Part shown: positions 1-10,908 of the stretch, in pieces
How positions within the stretch are numbered: position 1 is the stretch's first letter
Layout: every line of letters starts with the position of its first letter
From: Eutreptiella sp. 'Long Island Sound 2002'
Lineage: Eukaryota > Euglenozoa > Euglenophyceae > Eutreptiales > Eutreptiaceae
Direction: 5' to 3'
NCBI GenBank assembly: GCA_964036045.1
Contig: OZ038385.1
Coordinates: forward strand, 20,798,720 to 20,862,719
DNA: 64,000 bases
The notes under the pieces: model-generated
Told to the model about the DNA's origin: nothing
What the model saw: only the letters and a program-made list of their open reading frames with translations
Databases searched by the model: none
Translations under genes and position numbers: made by a program

Positions 1-2617
1 TGCGAATCCCGTTCCCGGCCGCCACGGTTGAGTTTCTCGCTCAAACTTTGTGTGATTGTACTTCACACCCATAGGTATCATCCACCAAAATTTCAACAAA
101 ATCCAAAGCACCACGACGGAGTTCTGCTTTTTCCCCATTTCGCGCGTGCTGCTGCTTGCTTGCTGCTGCTGCTTGCTGCTTGCTGCTGCTTGCTGCTGCT
201 TGCTGCTGCTAAACCTGGTAGGTCCACCCTAGACACTAAAAAGGGTTATAAAACCAAGATTGGTTCCACCAGCTCGGTGACCCTAACCCTAATCAAGACT
301 GAATATTGGGACCGAGCTGGTGGGGGAGGGAACATTAGATATGAATGGTGAGGGACATCAAGAATGATTCACACATTGATGGCTCTTGACAAAGTGAAAT
401 GCACCCGAACCCCATCACCACGAGGCCCACTTTCAAGGTTTTTTGGACTTTTGAGGGGCCAGAATGCCCCAAAATGGGCTCAAAATGGGCTCATTTCACC
501 CTTTTGTGCACCCCAAATGGTCTACGATGAGGTTTGGAAAAATGTGTTTTTGACCCATTTTTTACCCATTTTTGGTCCCAAAACAGCCCATTTTCAAGGC
601 ATTTTGGGATTTTTGGAGGACCCAAATGGGCCACCACAAGCTCAAAACAGTCCAAAAACACTTGTTTTAGCGTCGCACATGGTCTAGGATCATTTTTGCG
701 GAAAGTCATATTTTTACCCCTTTCGGACCCTGTTGACCCATTTGGGTACCCACCTGTTTGGGCTTGAGCTTGCAGCTTGCCACAGCCTAGTGGGCCTAGT
801 TATTGGGGTCTAGGCGTCCGTTTGGGCAATTCTGAGGGGTGGAAACCACAAAAAGTGGGGGGTTGCGGGTGGAGTAGGTGCCCTCAGAATCGCATTTTGA
901 GCCATGTAGCCAAAGATATGGCCTATTCTTGGTTTGTGGCTGTCGGCATTTGGTGCTTCTGGGGGCCTTTTTGGGCCGTTTCCGGGACATATCATGGAGT
1001 TAGAGGGCCGCAAAGAGCTCGTTGACACAGGGAAGTCAAGCCGCACGTGGAGTGTACCCACCGTTTCCCTTCGTTTTGGCCGTTTTGAATGTGTTCCAGG
1101 GCATTTTTGGCCCAAAAATGGCTGTTTTTGGCCCTAAACTGCAGTTTTTAAAACTGAGGTCCGCCACTTGCGAATCCCGTTCCCGGCCGCCACGGTTGAG
1201 TTTCTCGCTCAAACTTTGTGTGATTGTACTTCACACCCATAGGTATCATCCACCAAAATTTCAACAAAATCCAAAGCACCACGACGGAGTTCTGCTTTTT
1301 CCCCATTTCGCGCGTGCTGCTGCTTGCTTGCTGCTTGCTGCTGCTTGCTGCTGCTTGCTGCTGCTTGCTGCTGCTAAACCTGGTAGGTCCACCCTAGACA
1401 CTAAAAAGGGTTATAAAACCAAGATTGGTTCCACCAGCTCGGTGACCCTAACCCTAATCAAGACTGAATATTGGGACCGAGCTGGTGGGGGAGGGAACAT
1501 TAGATATGAATGGTGAGGGACATCAAGAATGATTCACACATTGATGGCTCTTGACAAAGTGAAATGCACCCGAACCCCATCACCACGAGGCCCACTTTCA
1601 AGGTTTTTTGGACTTTTGAGGGGCCAGAATGCCCCAAAATGGGCTCAAAATGGGCTCATTTCACCCTTTTGTGCACCCCAAATGGTCTACGATGAGGTTT
1701 GGAAAAATGTGTTTTTGACCCATTTTTGACCCATTTTTGGTCCCAAAACAGCCCATTTTCAAGGCATTTTGGGATTTTTGGAGGACCCAAATGGGCCACC
1801 ACAAGCTCAAAACAGTCCAAAAACACTTGTTTTAGCGTCGCACATGGTCTAGGATCATTTTTGCGGAAAGTCATATTTTTACCCCTTTCGGACCCTGTTG
1901 ACCCATTTGGGTACCCACCTGTTTGGGCTTGAGCTTGCAGCTTGCCACAGCCTAGTGGGCCTAGTTATTGGGGTCTAGGCGTCCGTTTGGGCAATTCTGA
2001 GGGGTGGAAACCACAAAAAGTGGGGGGTTGCGGGTGGAGTAGGTGCCCTCAGAATCGCATTTTGAGCCATGTAGCCAAAGATATGGCCTATTCTTGGTTT
2101 GTGGCTGTCGGCAGTTGGAGCTTCTGGGGGCCTTTTTGGGCCGCTTCCGCGGCATATCATGGAGCTAGAGGGCCGCAAAGAGCTCGTTGACACGGGGAAG
2201 TCAAGCGGCACGTGGAGTGTACCCACCGTTTCCCTTCGTTTTGGCCGTTTTGAATGTGTTCCAGGGCATTTTTGGCCCAAAAATGGCTGTTTTTGGCCCT
2301 AAACTGCAGTTTCTGAAACTGAGGTCCATCACTTGCGAATCCCGTTCCCGGCCGCCACCGTTGAGTTTCTTGCTCAGACTTTGTGTGATTGTACTTCACA
2401 CCCATAGGTATCATCCACCAAAATTTCACCCGAATCTGAAGCACCACGACGGAAATCTGATTTTTACCCATTTCGCGCGTGCTGCTGCTTGCTGCTTGCT
2501 GCTGCTTGCTGCTGCTTGCTGCTGCTGCTGCTAAACCTGGTAGGTCCACCCTAGACACTAAAAAGGGTTATAAAACCAAGACTGGTTCCACCAGCTCGGT
2601 GACCCTAACCCTAACCT
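1..2617. repeat. Tandem satellite, ~1165-bp unit, 2.2 copies
   Basis: Unit 1 starts at 1, unit 2 at 1169 and a truncated unit 3 at 2334; spacing is 1168 then 1165 bp, the difference lying in a variable GCTGCT/GCTTGCT tract (about 150-210, 1310-1375, 2480-2532). Units are almost identical for their whole length. Each unit holds a CCCTAACCCTAA telomere-like motif (about 273-284, 1446-1457, 2602-2617) and many TGGG/CCCA-rich short words. Reading frames found in it repeat exactly from unit to unit and resemble no known protein, so I treat it as non-coding satellite, probably subtelomeric by analogy. Confidence 0.93.
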
Positions 2618-2653
2618 GGCCTCTTGCTGCCAGGAGGCCCTGGCAGCAAGAGG
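2602..2653. repeat. Telomere-like motif followed by a perfect 15-bp hairpin
   Basis: The satellite array stops at CCCTAACCCTAACC (2604-2617). Immediately after it, CCTCTTGCTGCCAGG (2620-2634) is repeated in inverted orientation at 2639-2653 with a 4-nt loop. Units 1 and 2 continue differently after the motif, so this is the array's right junction. Confidence 0.85.
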
Positions 2654-3820
2654 CAAAGGTGATTCGCAGTGGTGCAGGCAGCGCATTGCGGGGAAGGGCC
2701 AGATGGCCTTCAGCGCGTGCTGGTCCGTGGCCCCTAGCCCAAAGAGGCGTGAGAGTCGCGGATGCCTCTTTGAATTCGTCGATTCCAACAAAGACAATGT
2801 GCTCTGAGCCCCAGGGAGACCGCACAACAATGCGCACGTGTGACGCCGTCTGGGGCCGTGAGCGGGCCCATCGGCGTTTGTGTGACAATGTCACTGCAGC
2901 CGCCAGTAGCCGCTGCGGAGGTCGCCGGAAGTTGGCAGAGGTTGCAGTGGAGGCGGCGGGAGGCGGGGGTCTGTAGGCGTTGGTCGTTGCAGCCCGCGGC
3001 CGCACGTGTCGTCATCTGTCATCATGATCCCGGGCTGCGACTGTCAGAATGGCCCGTTTTGATGACAACTTGGGCCGTAGACCGGCCACCGATTCCAAGT
3101 CCAGGCAGACCACAGATCAGTGTACGATGGAGTTAGGGGGTGTAGAGGGGCCGGGCCGGGACGGTCCTGTCCAACCGCCTTCGGCCCACCTGCCCATTCG
3201 CGTCGCCTCAGACGGGAGGCCATTGGACTGGGTTCAAACGATCTCCCGAGTGGGCCTCCACCGATCATACCAGTCACACAGCCGGCCCGGTCCGGGGGGA
3301 GGGGGGGGGCGATCGTCCAGTAGGAGGTCGGGCATAAGGGGCGCTCAGAGATCCCCCGAGGCACTCACCTCACCTGGAGGACATGGGGACTGCCCGAAGG
3401 CCCCGCGAAGGAATGGGCCGCGCACTGGCAGCCCGCACTACGGGCGTTGCCGATGTGGTGCGGCCCCACATCGGCATGGCACCCCCCACCCGTTCTCAGG
3501 GCCGCATCACGGGCCCGCGGTGTACTTCGACTGGGGGCTCTGCTTCGGACTTTGACGCCCCCGGCTCACGTCGGTGCGGAGGGAAAGCGCAGAGCTGCTG
3601 GAGTGCAGACCGTGCTGCGGGACGGTCGAGGGCAGCATCCGCATCGAAATGGCCTGGACCGTTTGCTGCACCTCCGCCGGTCCGATGCCTTTGTAGGGGA
3701 TCTGAGGGGGCGGCGGGGGCGGGGGGCGGGGGGCGGGGCGGGGGCAGGGTCAGTGGCAGCGACGAGAGAATGGGAAAGGGCAGGGGTGATGTGCAGGTCA
3801 GCGTCCAGAGCTGTCAAAGA
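2654..3820. other. GC-rich single-copy stretch, no gene recognised
   Basis: Several overlapping frames are open here on both strands, as expected at high GC. None has a recognisable domain, and there is a run of GGGGC-type repeats near 3715-3745. I see no supported gene. Confidence 0.5.
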
Positions 3821-3821
3821 T

Positions 3822-4007
3822 GTGATTTTACGACGCGTAATAATAATACACCGCCCGACGCGTAATAGGTTTATTACGCGTAATAATCTTACGCCTCAAC
3901 CGACGCGTAAAAAAATCCCCGGTACGTAATAAAATCTCCGACGCGCAATAAAACCCCCGACGCGTAATAAAATCCCCGACGCGTAATAATATTACACCCC
4001 AACGCGT

Positions 4008-4010
<3 letters not shown>
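3822..4010. repeat. Short tandem repeat around ACGCGTAATAA
   Basis: About eight or nine copies of an ~18-20-bp word with core CGACGCGTAATAAAATCCCC occur, variably degenerate and with one copy inverted (TTATTACGCGTAAT near 3871). Each copy carries the palindrome ACGCGT. It is followed directly by a long TA tract. Confidence 0.85.

Positions 4011-4012
<2 letters not shown>

Positions 4013-4104
<92 letters not shown>
4013..4104. repeat. (TA)n microsatellite
   Basis: Alternating TA runs for about 90 bp with two GTATA interruptions and a terminal ATCTATTA. Confidence 0.95.
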
Positions 4105-4106
<2 letters not shown>

Positions 4107-4184
4107 ATTACTACACCCCTCTCCCCTTAAATTTAGCTAACAAGCAAGCAACAACAAGCAACAAGCAAGCAAGCACGTCACCAT

Positions 4185-5200
4185 TCTGTTTTGGCCATTG
4201 CACCTTCCCAACGCCTCGGGCTTGACTCTACTTTAGCCATCCTACAGCCTAGGTGGTGGCCTTGCCAAATCCAAGTTTTGAGCCAAAAACTCACCGGTGG
4301 CGGCCCGGGGCGTGGGCGCCAAGTTGGGAGGTGCCCTCCCAAATCTGCGCCGTTTTGGGCCAAAAACGGCCATTTTTCGCCCAAAATAGCCCCCAAACCC
4401 GGGCAAAACGCCCAAACGAAGGGAAACGGTGGCTACACTACACGTGCGGCTTGACTTCACCGTGTCACAGAGCCCTCTAGTGCCCTTCAACTCCACGATA
4501 TGTCCGTGAAACGGCCCAAAAGGGCGTCAAAAAGCCCCAAAATCCGCGCAATGTGCACCAACACCTCGAAACCAAGCACAGGCCGTATCTTGGGCTACGT
4601 GGCTCAAAATCCGATTCCGAGGGCACCTAGTCCACCCGCAACCCCCCACTTTTGGTGGTTTTGAAGCCTCAGAATCGCCCAACCAGACGCCTAGACCCCC
4701 GTCACTTGGTGGAGCCGGAGGGCAGCACAGCCCGCGCACGGTTGGGGCCAACGGTGGGTCCACCGGGGTCCCCGGGGCGAAAAAAATCATTTTTTCCAAA
4801 GTTGTTCCTAGACCACTTGAGATGCTCAAACAAGTGTTTTTAGGCCGTTTTGAGCCCGTGGTGGCGCGTTTTGGGGCATGGAAAGTCCCAAAATGCCTTG
4901 AAAATGGGCCGTTTCAAGACCAAAAATGGGTCAAAAATGGGTCAAAAACGCATTTTTCCGAAAGTGATCCTGGACCATTTGGGATGCTCAAACATGTGTT
5001 TTTAGCCCATTTTGAGTTGGTGGGGACGCGTTTTGGCCCATGGAAAATCCCAAAATGCCTTGAGAATGGGCCGTTGTGGGACCAAAAATGGGTCAAAAAT
5101 GCGTCAAAAACGCGTTTTTCCAAAAGTGATCCTGGACCATTTGGGATGCTCAAACAAATGTTTTTGGCCCGTTTTGAGCCCAATTTAACCCAGTTTAGCC
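4185..5200 (-). repeat. Divergent inverted copy of the 1165-bp satellite family, with ~165-bp subrepeats
   Basis: Read on the minus strand this stretch follows the order of the satellite unit at 1-1168: the CCAAAAATGGC block, the GGGAAACGGTGG block, the GACTTCACCGTG block, the GAGGGCACCTA block and the CAGACGCCTAGAC block are all recognisable but diverged. From 4812 to about 5170 a ~165-bp subunit beginning GGACCATTTGGGATGCTCAA is repeated about two to three times (starts near 4812, 4974 and 5137). Frames open across it are repeat translations, not genes. Confidence 0.8.
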
Positions 5201-5304
5201 CCTTCCGCCACATGTATGCACCAAGTTGTACCCTTCGCACGTACCTTAGAGCCGTATGGTGGAAGCCACCTGGAGTTGGGGAGAGGGGTGTAGATAAGAG
5301 GATA

Positions 5305-5316
5305 TATACATATACA

Positions 5317-5368
<52 letters not shown>
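5305..5368. repeat. (TA)n microsatellite
   Basis: Interrupted ATACATATATATA tract that passes into short AGTCAT repeats. Confidence 0.95.
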
Positions 5369-5371
<3 letters not shown>

Positions 5372-5399
5372 ATAGTCATAGTCATAACCACTTATCATG

Positions 5400-6640
5400 C
5401 CGTCTACTGGAGTTACCGGGCATCTCGCACCGACAAGTGGTTCCTGCCTCGCTCGATCCCGTTGGTCCCAGGGCTGCTTGAGGTGGCCCACAGCTTGACG
5501 GAGGACCCAGAAGACCGGGGATACCGGCCAGCCACGCTTTGGGGGCAGTGGCAACTGCAGTGCGTTAGCATTAGCAACGGCGACGAGCGCTAGCCCGTTG
5601 GATCGCCGGGGTAAAGGGGCAAGGCATGGCAACGCAGCAGCACAGCAACAGGCAGCAAGCAAGGGCACCTCCTATGGGTGCAATGCAGCAACCAAGAAAC
5701 AAAGCAGCATGCATGCGGCGAAGCAAGAGCTGGCCCCGTCACGGTGTCCACCCCTGGTATCCTTTGACATTTCATCCCCTCGGACCTTGTGCACCCTGCA
5801 ACCGGTAGCGCACGTGCATAAGCCCATAAGATGTGCAGCCAGGGTTTCTGGGTAGCTCCAGCCTAGCCTGGCCCTCGGCCTTCATTGCCCCCTTGTCCAC
5901 ATCGTACAGGTCATCAGTACCATGTGCCCACCCCAAGCATCTCCCGCGTACCCCCAGACCGTGATACATCATCATATATAAGTACACGATAGTATTCTAT
6001 TGCCACCAGTAGCCACAAGCCGCGCCCGCAGTGTACGCAGTGTACAACCCGTGAATATCGCTGGCTGGGATTCGGGCTGGCGGGTGCCGTGGCTTGGTTA
6101 TCGACCCCCTGTAGGGGTACCCACCAGAGGTTCGCCCCGGGCCGTGGTTACCAGGTTCACCTCATCTAGCCCACATACTTTGCCCTGACGCCTACCCTTG
6201 ACCCTTACCTGCTCTGATTGGCCAGCTCCCGTGGTTGTGCCATCTCCGCCACAGCGGCGGCCAGGCCGCAGGTTCGGCATCCACTGACAACGTGGCATGC
6301 CTACTTATAGCATAGGCCTGTGCCTCACCCCCTGGACCTCTCATACAAACATGGTGTACGACGATACATCACGGGCCGCTCACGGCATGTTCCCCCAATA
6401 TAGTCCTGCGTGTTCGTTGCCACCGCGTCGACTGTGCGTGTTGCTTCTGTCTGCGCGACGCCCCACTGCCTGTTCGCACCGCCGCCAATCCATACCGCCA
6501 CACCACCACGTAGGCCCATTACTCGCACTTACCTTTCCTCACGCTCATGACCGCCACCTCTCCCGCCGCCGTGCTACTAGTTTCGCGTGCAGAGGTCAGA
6601 TGGTTAGGCTATGTACATGCCCGCAGGCATTATCCCTCTA
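5400..6640. other. No gene recognised
   Basis: Mixed-composition sequence with short frames only. I find no domain, RNA gene or mobile-element end. Confidence 0.4.
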
Positions 6641-6644
6641 GTTT

Positions 6645-6890
6645 GTTTGAGGGGCCAGGGGATGCCCCAGTACTCCTTCTTATTGGTTCCAGGGGTCAGA
6701 GGGACACCCCAGCACCACCATGAGTCTCCCGAGGGGTTACGGGACACCCTAGTACTCCCACCGAATTGATTTCGGGGCCCGTGGGCGGCCCCTGTACCTC
6801 CCTAAGTTGGTCCCGGGGTCAGGGGACACCCCCGTACTCTCAGTGATTTTTCTCCGGGGCCCAAGGGCGGCCCCAACACCTCCTCGGCTC
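6645..6890. repeat. Imperfect ~60-bp G/C-rich minisatellite
   Basis: Four or five degenerate copies of a block reading roughly GGGGTCAGGGGACACCCCAGTACTC. Starts are near 6648, 6686, 6730, 6772 and 6808. Some copies have GGGGCCC in place of GGGGTCA. Confidence 0.65.
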
Positions 6891-7453
6891 CACCAGTCCA
6901 ACATTCGCCACCCACTTGTAGCACCCCCACACAACCCACGCCGCCGCGCATGTGGCCGTGACTCCATGCGACGCCCAGCCTGCCGAGCTGCTAGCCGGCC
7001 GATACCAGTGGCGCCGGCACAGGGACACTGGCGTATTCACCCAACCCCCGGAGTAACCTGAGGATGAACCCCCGTGACTGCCGTAACCGGGCCGCCAGTA
7101 GAGACCCCGGTGTCATGGGAATACCCTATAGGGGTTTGGGCCTTATTACCCTGGTCGGGACGACCCATGACACCTCACTTTAGTATGCGGCGACCCGGGG
7201 CAGGCGGGTGTAGCCTTACTTCATCAGTTGAACCGCGTGTGCGGAGGCGGTACGGTGCACTATCAGGCCGGCACGACCTGCCACATCGCGTTGGCCGTCA
7301 TATCACGTCCGCCGTCGCCGCACACACAGGCTGGTAGGAGACCAGTTCTCAAATGCCACTACCGCTTTCGCGTCCATAAGATGGACAACACCCGGCCCGA
7401 CCACCATCTTCGCACCTGGCCACGCAGCATCACCCCCGATACCAGTAGCTCCC

Positions 7454-9600
7454 CTACAAAATTCCTCGGTGATGCCAGAGCCACAGAACTCGTGAGTCAC
7501 CGTCCAGCGCAGCCCACCACAGCAACAGGGGCAGTGCTGCAGTCGGGTCATCTGGGCATCGCACTCCATCCACCTCGACACCCCGCAAGTGACGCTGAAT
7601 CGCCTTCCACGCACCCGACGACAGTTGTCCTGAGTGGCGTAGCGCCCATCTGGCTTTCGGCCACCCCCTACCGGCGCGCTCTCGGCATGACCCACAAAGT
7701 GGGATAGAGGCACACCGATGCACCCATACCGGCGCCGTTTCTCCGCACCCGTTGCACTTTAGCGGGAGCACCAACCGTGATGGGACACAGCCTCCTCCAC
7801 AGCATTGAGACCACAGGTCCAGCCGTACATCATTGCAGGCCCCATGGTGGCGGAGAAGCGCACCTGCCAATGCACGAGCAGTGGCACTACGGAGCGGGCT
7901 CGGTTTCGCGTGGTCCCACGTGGACGCCAGGACGAGAATTGGCTATCCGTCCAATTTCCCCGAGAGGTACTCGAGTAGCCGGGGCCACCGCACTACCCAG
8001 AGACTCGGTTTGCCCTCCGCCAGGAGCCTCCACCCATAGTCCTGCACGATCTCTCCGATGACGTCCATCCTGGCTTGACCGGGGCTCCGGGCCGATGCGA
8101 CCACCAATCGCTGTCCCCCGGACTGGGCCTCGACTACCGGCCCAAGGTCCAAGGCATCCAACGTGTGACGGACGTCTGCAGCCACGTTGTCATCCCCTTG
8201 TGACAGCGATAGCAGCACCTCCGTGACGCGACCCAACGTGTTGTCCCCCCCAATCCGCGCAAGCTGCTTGGACCCTACCAGAACTGCCATGGACCTTTGC
8301 CCCTCCGCCACCGGAACGGTCCTCTGTAGCAGCCAGTCATACAGCCACAGTGCCCCCACATCCAACGCGGTGGCCACTGCCAGAATCGGGAGGGAGCACA
8401 ACGGTTGAAGGTAGCCTGGCAGCACTTCACGGGGCCGACCCATGATGTTCCCGACAGCAGGATGGCTTGCAAACACCTGGAGCCAGGGTTTGCCACGACC
8501 ATCTGGGCCGCGCACCATGGTAGCACGGATGGTGGCCCAGGATTGTGCGGACACCGTACGGGACCGCTCCCGGAATGCGGGAAAGTCTTGGGACACACAA
8601 GATTCGATCCATTGGCTAAAGGCGTGTGCCGCCGCCGCCATCCACTTGGGAAACATGGACATGGCCTCTGTGTGTGTGATGTACGACCTGGACACCAACA
8701 ACGCATGCAGCAGCGCCCTCTGAAAGGCCGCCTGTAGGCTGCCTAGGAGGCCATCGAAAGGGTTCCACGGCGGCAACTGCCTAACCCTTCCAGCCGGTGG
8801 ACAGAAGGGGGTATCACCTCGGAGGAATGCATATGCGGCCTTCCTCCGATCGCGCAGCGGCAGCTGCATGATCTTAGTGAGCCGATGATTATTCCGGGCG
8901 TAACCATCTTCCCCAATCTCGATCATGTCCTCCAGGAACACCTTGGCCTTCGCAGGGGCCCGGGACGACGCAGCCCTCACTGCTGCGAAGAGCCGCTTGA
9001 GTTCTCCTGGGACTACTCCTGTCATCAGGGACTCCGTCCACCTGCATTCGTGCTCTTTCCAAGCCTGAACTCCATGGCTTTGTCCACGAGTGGTAGGTGT
9101 GCAGTGAACTCCTCCACCTTCGCACACAGGAGCCGTGCCACCGCTTCGTCCCTTTCACACAGTATGCGCATGTGGCCCATATCCTCTTCGGGTCCTGCAC
9201 AGAAGATGCAGGGAAGCGCCGGAATCACCGTACGGGTGACTTTTTGCCGCCACCGTCGCATGACTTGCATGGTGGGGAGGCGGCCGTCCCGTGCCCGCAG
9301 CAAGGCTCTGTGCGTAGGGCCATGATGCACTGCTCCCGGAGGCACCGCCTCACAAGCACCAGCCAACGGCGTGTGGGCCCTAGTGCGCGCCGCCAATGAG
9401 TTCCACACCGCCTCCCTGACCTGCTTGAGGGCCCACATGGAGAGCACATGTGGTTCTAGCACCCCATCTTCACCAAGCACTAGGAGGGTTGCATGTTCCT
9501 TTGGCAACAGGAGGTGTACGGGCGGGGCCTTCGCGTGGGCCACAGCGAAGTCCGGTTCCTCCAGCGGGACTGCTGCCAAGTGCGAGCTCTGCCGTACCAC
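7454..9600 (-). pseudogene. LINE C-terminal zinc-knuckle region
   Basis: Frame 9600-9025 carries C-x2-C-x8-H-x4-C in CIFCAGPEEDMGHMRILC, typical of the zf-RVT domain at the end of plant and algal LINE ORF2. A frameshift near 9100 leads to a 395-codon frame (9127-7943) of unknown fold. That frame stops at TAG (7943-7945) but stays open in the same frame for another 160 codons to 7454. The extension holds a second Cys cluster, KCNGCGE...HRC...LCGSC, that looks metal-binding. The in-frame continuation across one stop suggests a recent nonsense change. Confidence 0.7.
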
Positions 9601-9659
9601 CTAGTGGTGGGGCCCTCCAACTCTGCGTGGCAGTCGGCGCAGCCCCTCCACGATCCCGT

Positions 9660-10898
9660 TCAACGCGTGCTGGTTGACTGAATGGGAGGTTGGTGCTTTG
9701 ATGCCGCGGTACAGGGCCTCCTGGGCCCTGCGCAGGTGCGCCCTTGTGATGGAGGCATCCACAACATGGACCGTGTGGCTAGACGGAGGGGTGTGGTGCA
9801 GGTATACGGCCGCCCCGATGATCTGCGCCTCGGGGACTGTGCCGCGGATGGCACCTGTCCACGTGGGGCAGCCATGGCTCGCCGTGCCACGTTGGTGACC
9901 TCGTCTTCCTGGGGAGAGGCATTAGACGACGTGACCTTCGCCGCCACTGGCACCCAGCAGTACCTGTGGGGTTCCAACCATGCCACGTCCGAATGTGGGC
10001 TCATCACGACTCTTTCTAGCGACGCCGCATTGGAAGCCGTCAGCTCCGGTGAGAGAAAAGCTTTCGGCCGATACACTCCATGTGGCCACCAGTGTATGTC
10101 GCATCCGCAAATGGACTTGATGGCGCTGAGGGCCGTGATATACTCCGCTCCCCACACGGCCGTGGAGCGGAGCGGTTGATACACCACCACCGTTCTCTGC
10201 TCCACCGCCCCACCTTCGCGTAGCGAAGTGATGGCGACGTGCGGATCATGTGGTACTTGTCCAGCGTGACCACCTCCGGGACCGGGCTCTCATCAGCATC
10301 AGGGGCAGGGCCTGACGGCAGTAGTAGGACTATGGCCCACTCCTCCCCACACCGCCTTGCATGCCCTGTCAAACGCCGACCTCCCGTGTACAACCCACAG
10401 AGGCGGAGGGCTAAGACCGCCCCCAGCATGTGGCATAAGAAGGGGGACTGACGCCGGATCGTCTTGTTGCCAATGACCGTCGAAGACATCCCCCAATAAG
10501 AACATCAGGGCGGCCAGCGGAACGAATGGCATGGACGGCCTTGGACAGTCCGGGTTCCAGTCGTCGTCCCTATACCCTCCCACCACATACGCATCGCCCG
10601 TAGCGGACTGCCTTGTGCGCTTGGTGGCTTTTTTGTGTCGCACTGGGTGAAGCAGACGATGAGTCTGGGGACTGGGCATCTGGGACTGGAAGACTGCTTG
10701 GAGACCCGTTAGCCACACATGGTCTAGCTCAGTGGGCCCAACTCCCGCATTGGGAAAGTGCAGATGGTCCTCGTGACACTCCCGAAGCTGTACTGCCCAG
10801 TATGCGGGCTCATGGCATGGAAGCCGCGCGTGCAGGAGGTCATTCGCCGGATCCGTCAGGGACCTCACCGCCGCGTCCGTGCGGGGCCAAAACAGCAC
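9660..10898 (-). pseudogene. LINE RNase H-like region (broken)
   Basis: Three overlapping frames carry parts of one protein. The second RNase H Glu is likely in STAVWGAEYITAL (about 10140), and a C-terminal box reading CWVP...SPQEDEVTNVARRA (about 9970-9900) matches the WVPGHxG...GNExADxxA pattern of RNase HI. The first catalytic Asp cannot be placed with confidence. The region between 10898 and 10490 is open but unrecognised. RNase H would remove RNA from the cDNA hybrid. Confidence 0.55.
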
Positions 10899-10908
10899 AC
10901 AGATGTCT

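Noticed and set aside
28-2534. Open frames of 60-165 codons repeated in the satellite
   Set aside because: They recur with unit periodicity on both strands, have low-complexity Leu/Ala or Pro/Lys composition and no domain. They are products of the repeat.
3822-4010. CRISPR-like array
   Set aside because: Units are contiguous and degenerate with no unique spacers, and the context is eukaryotic.
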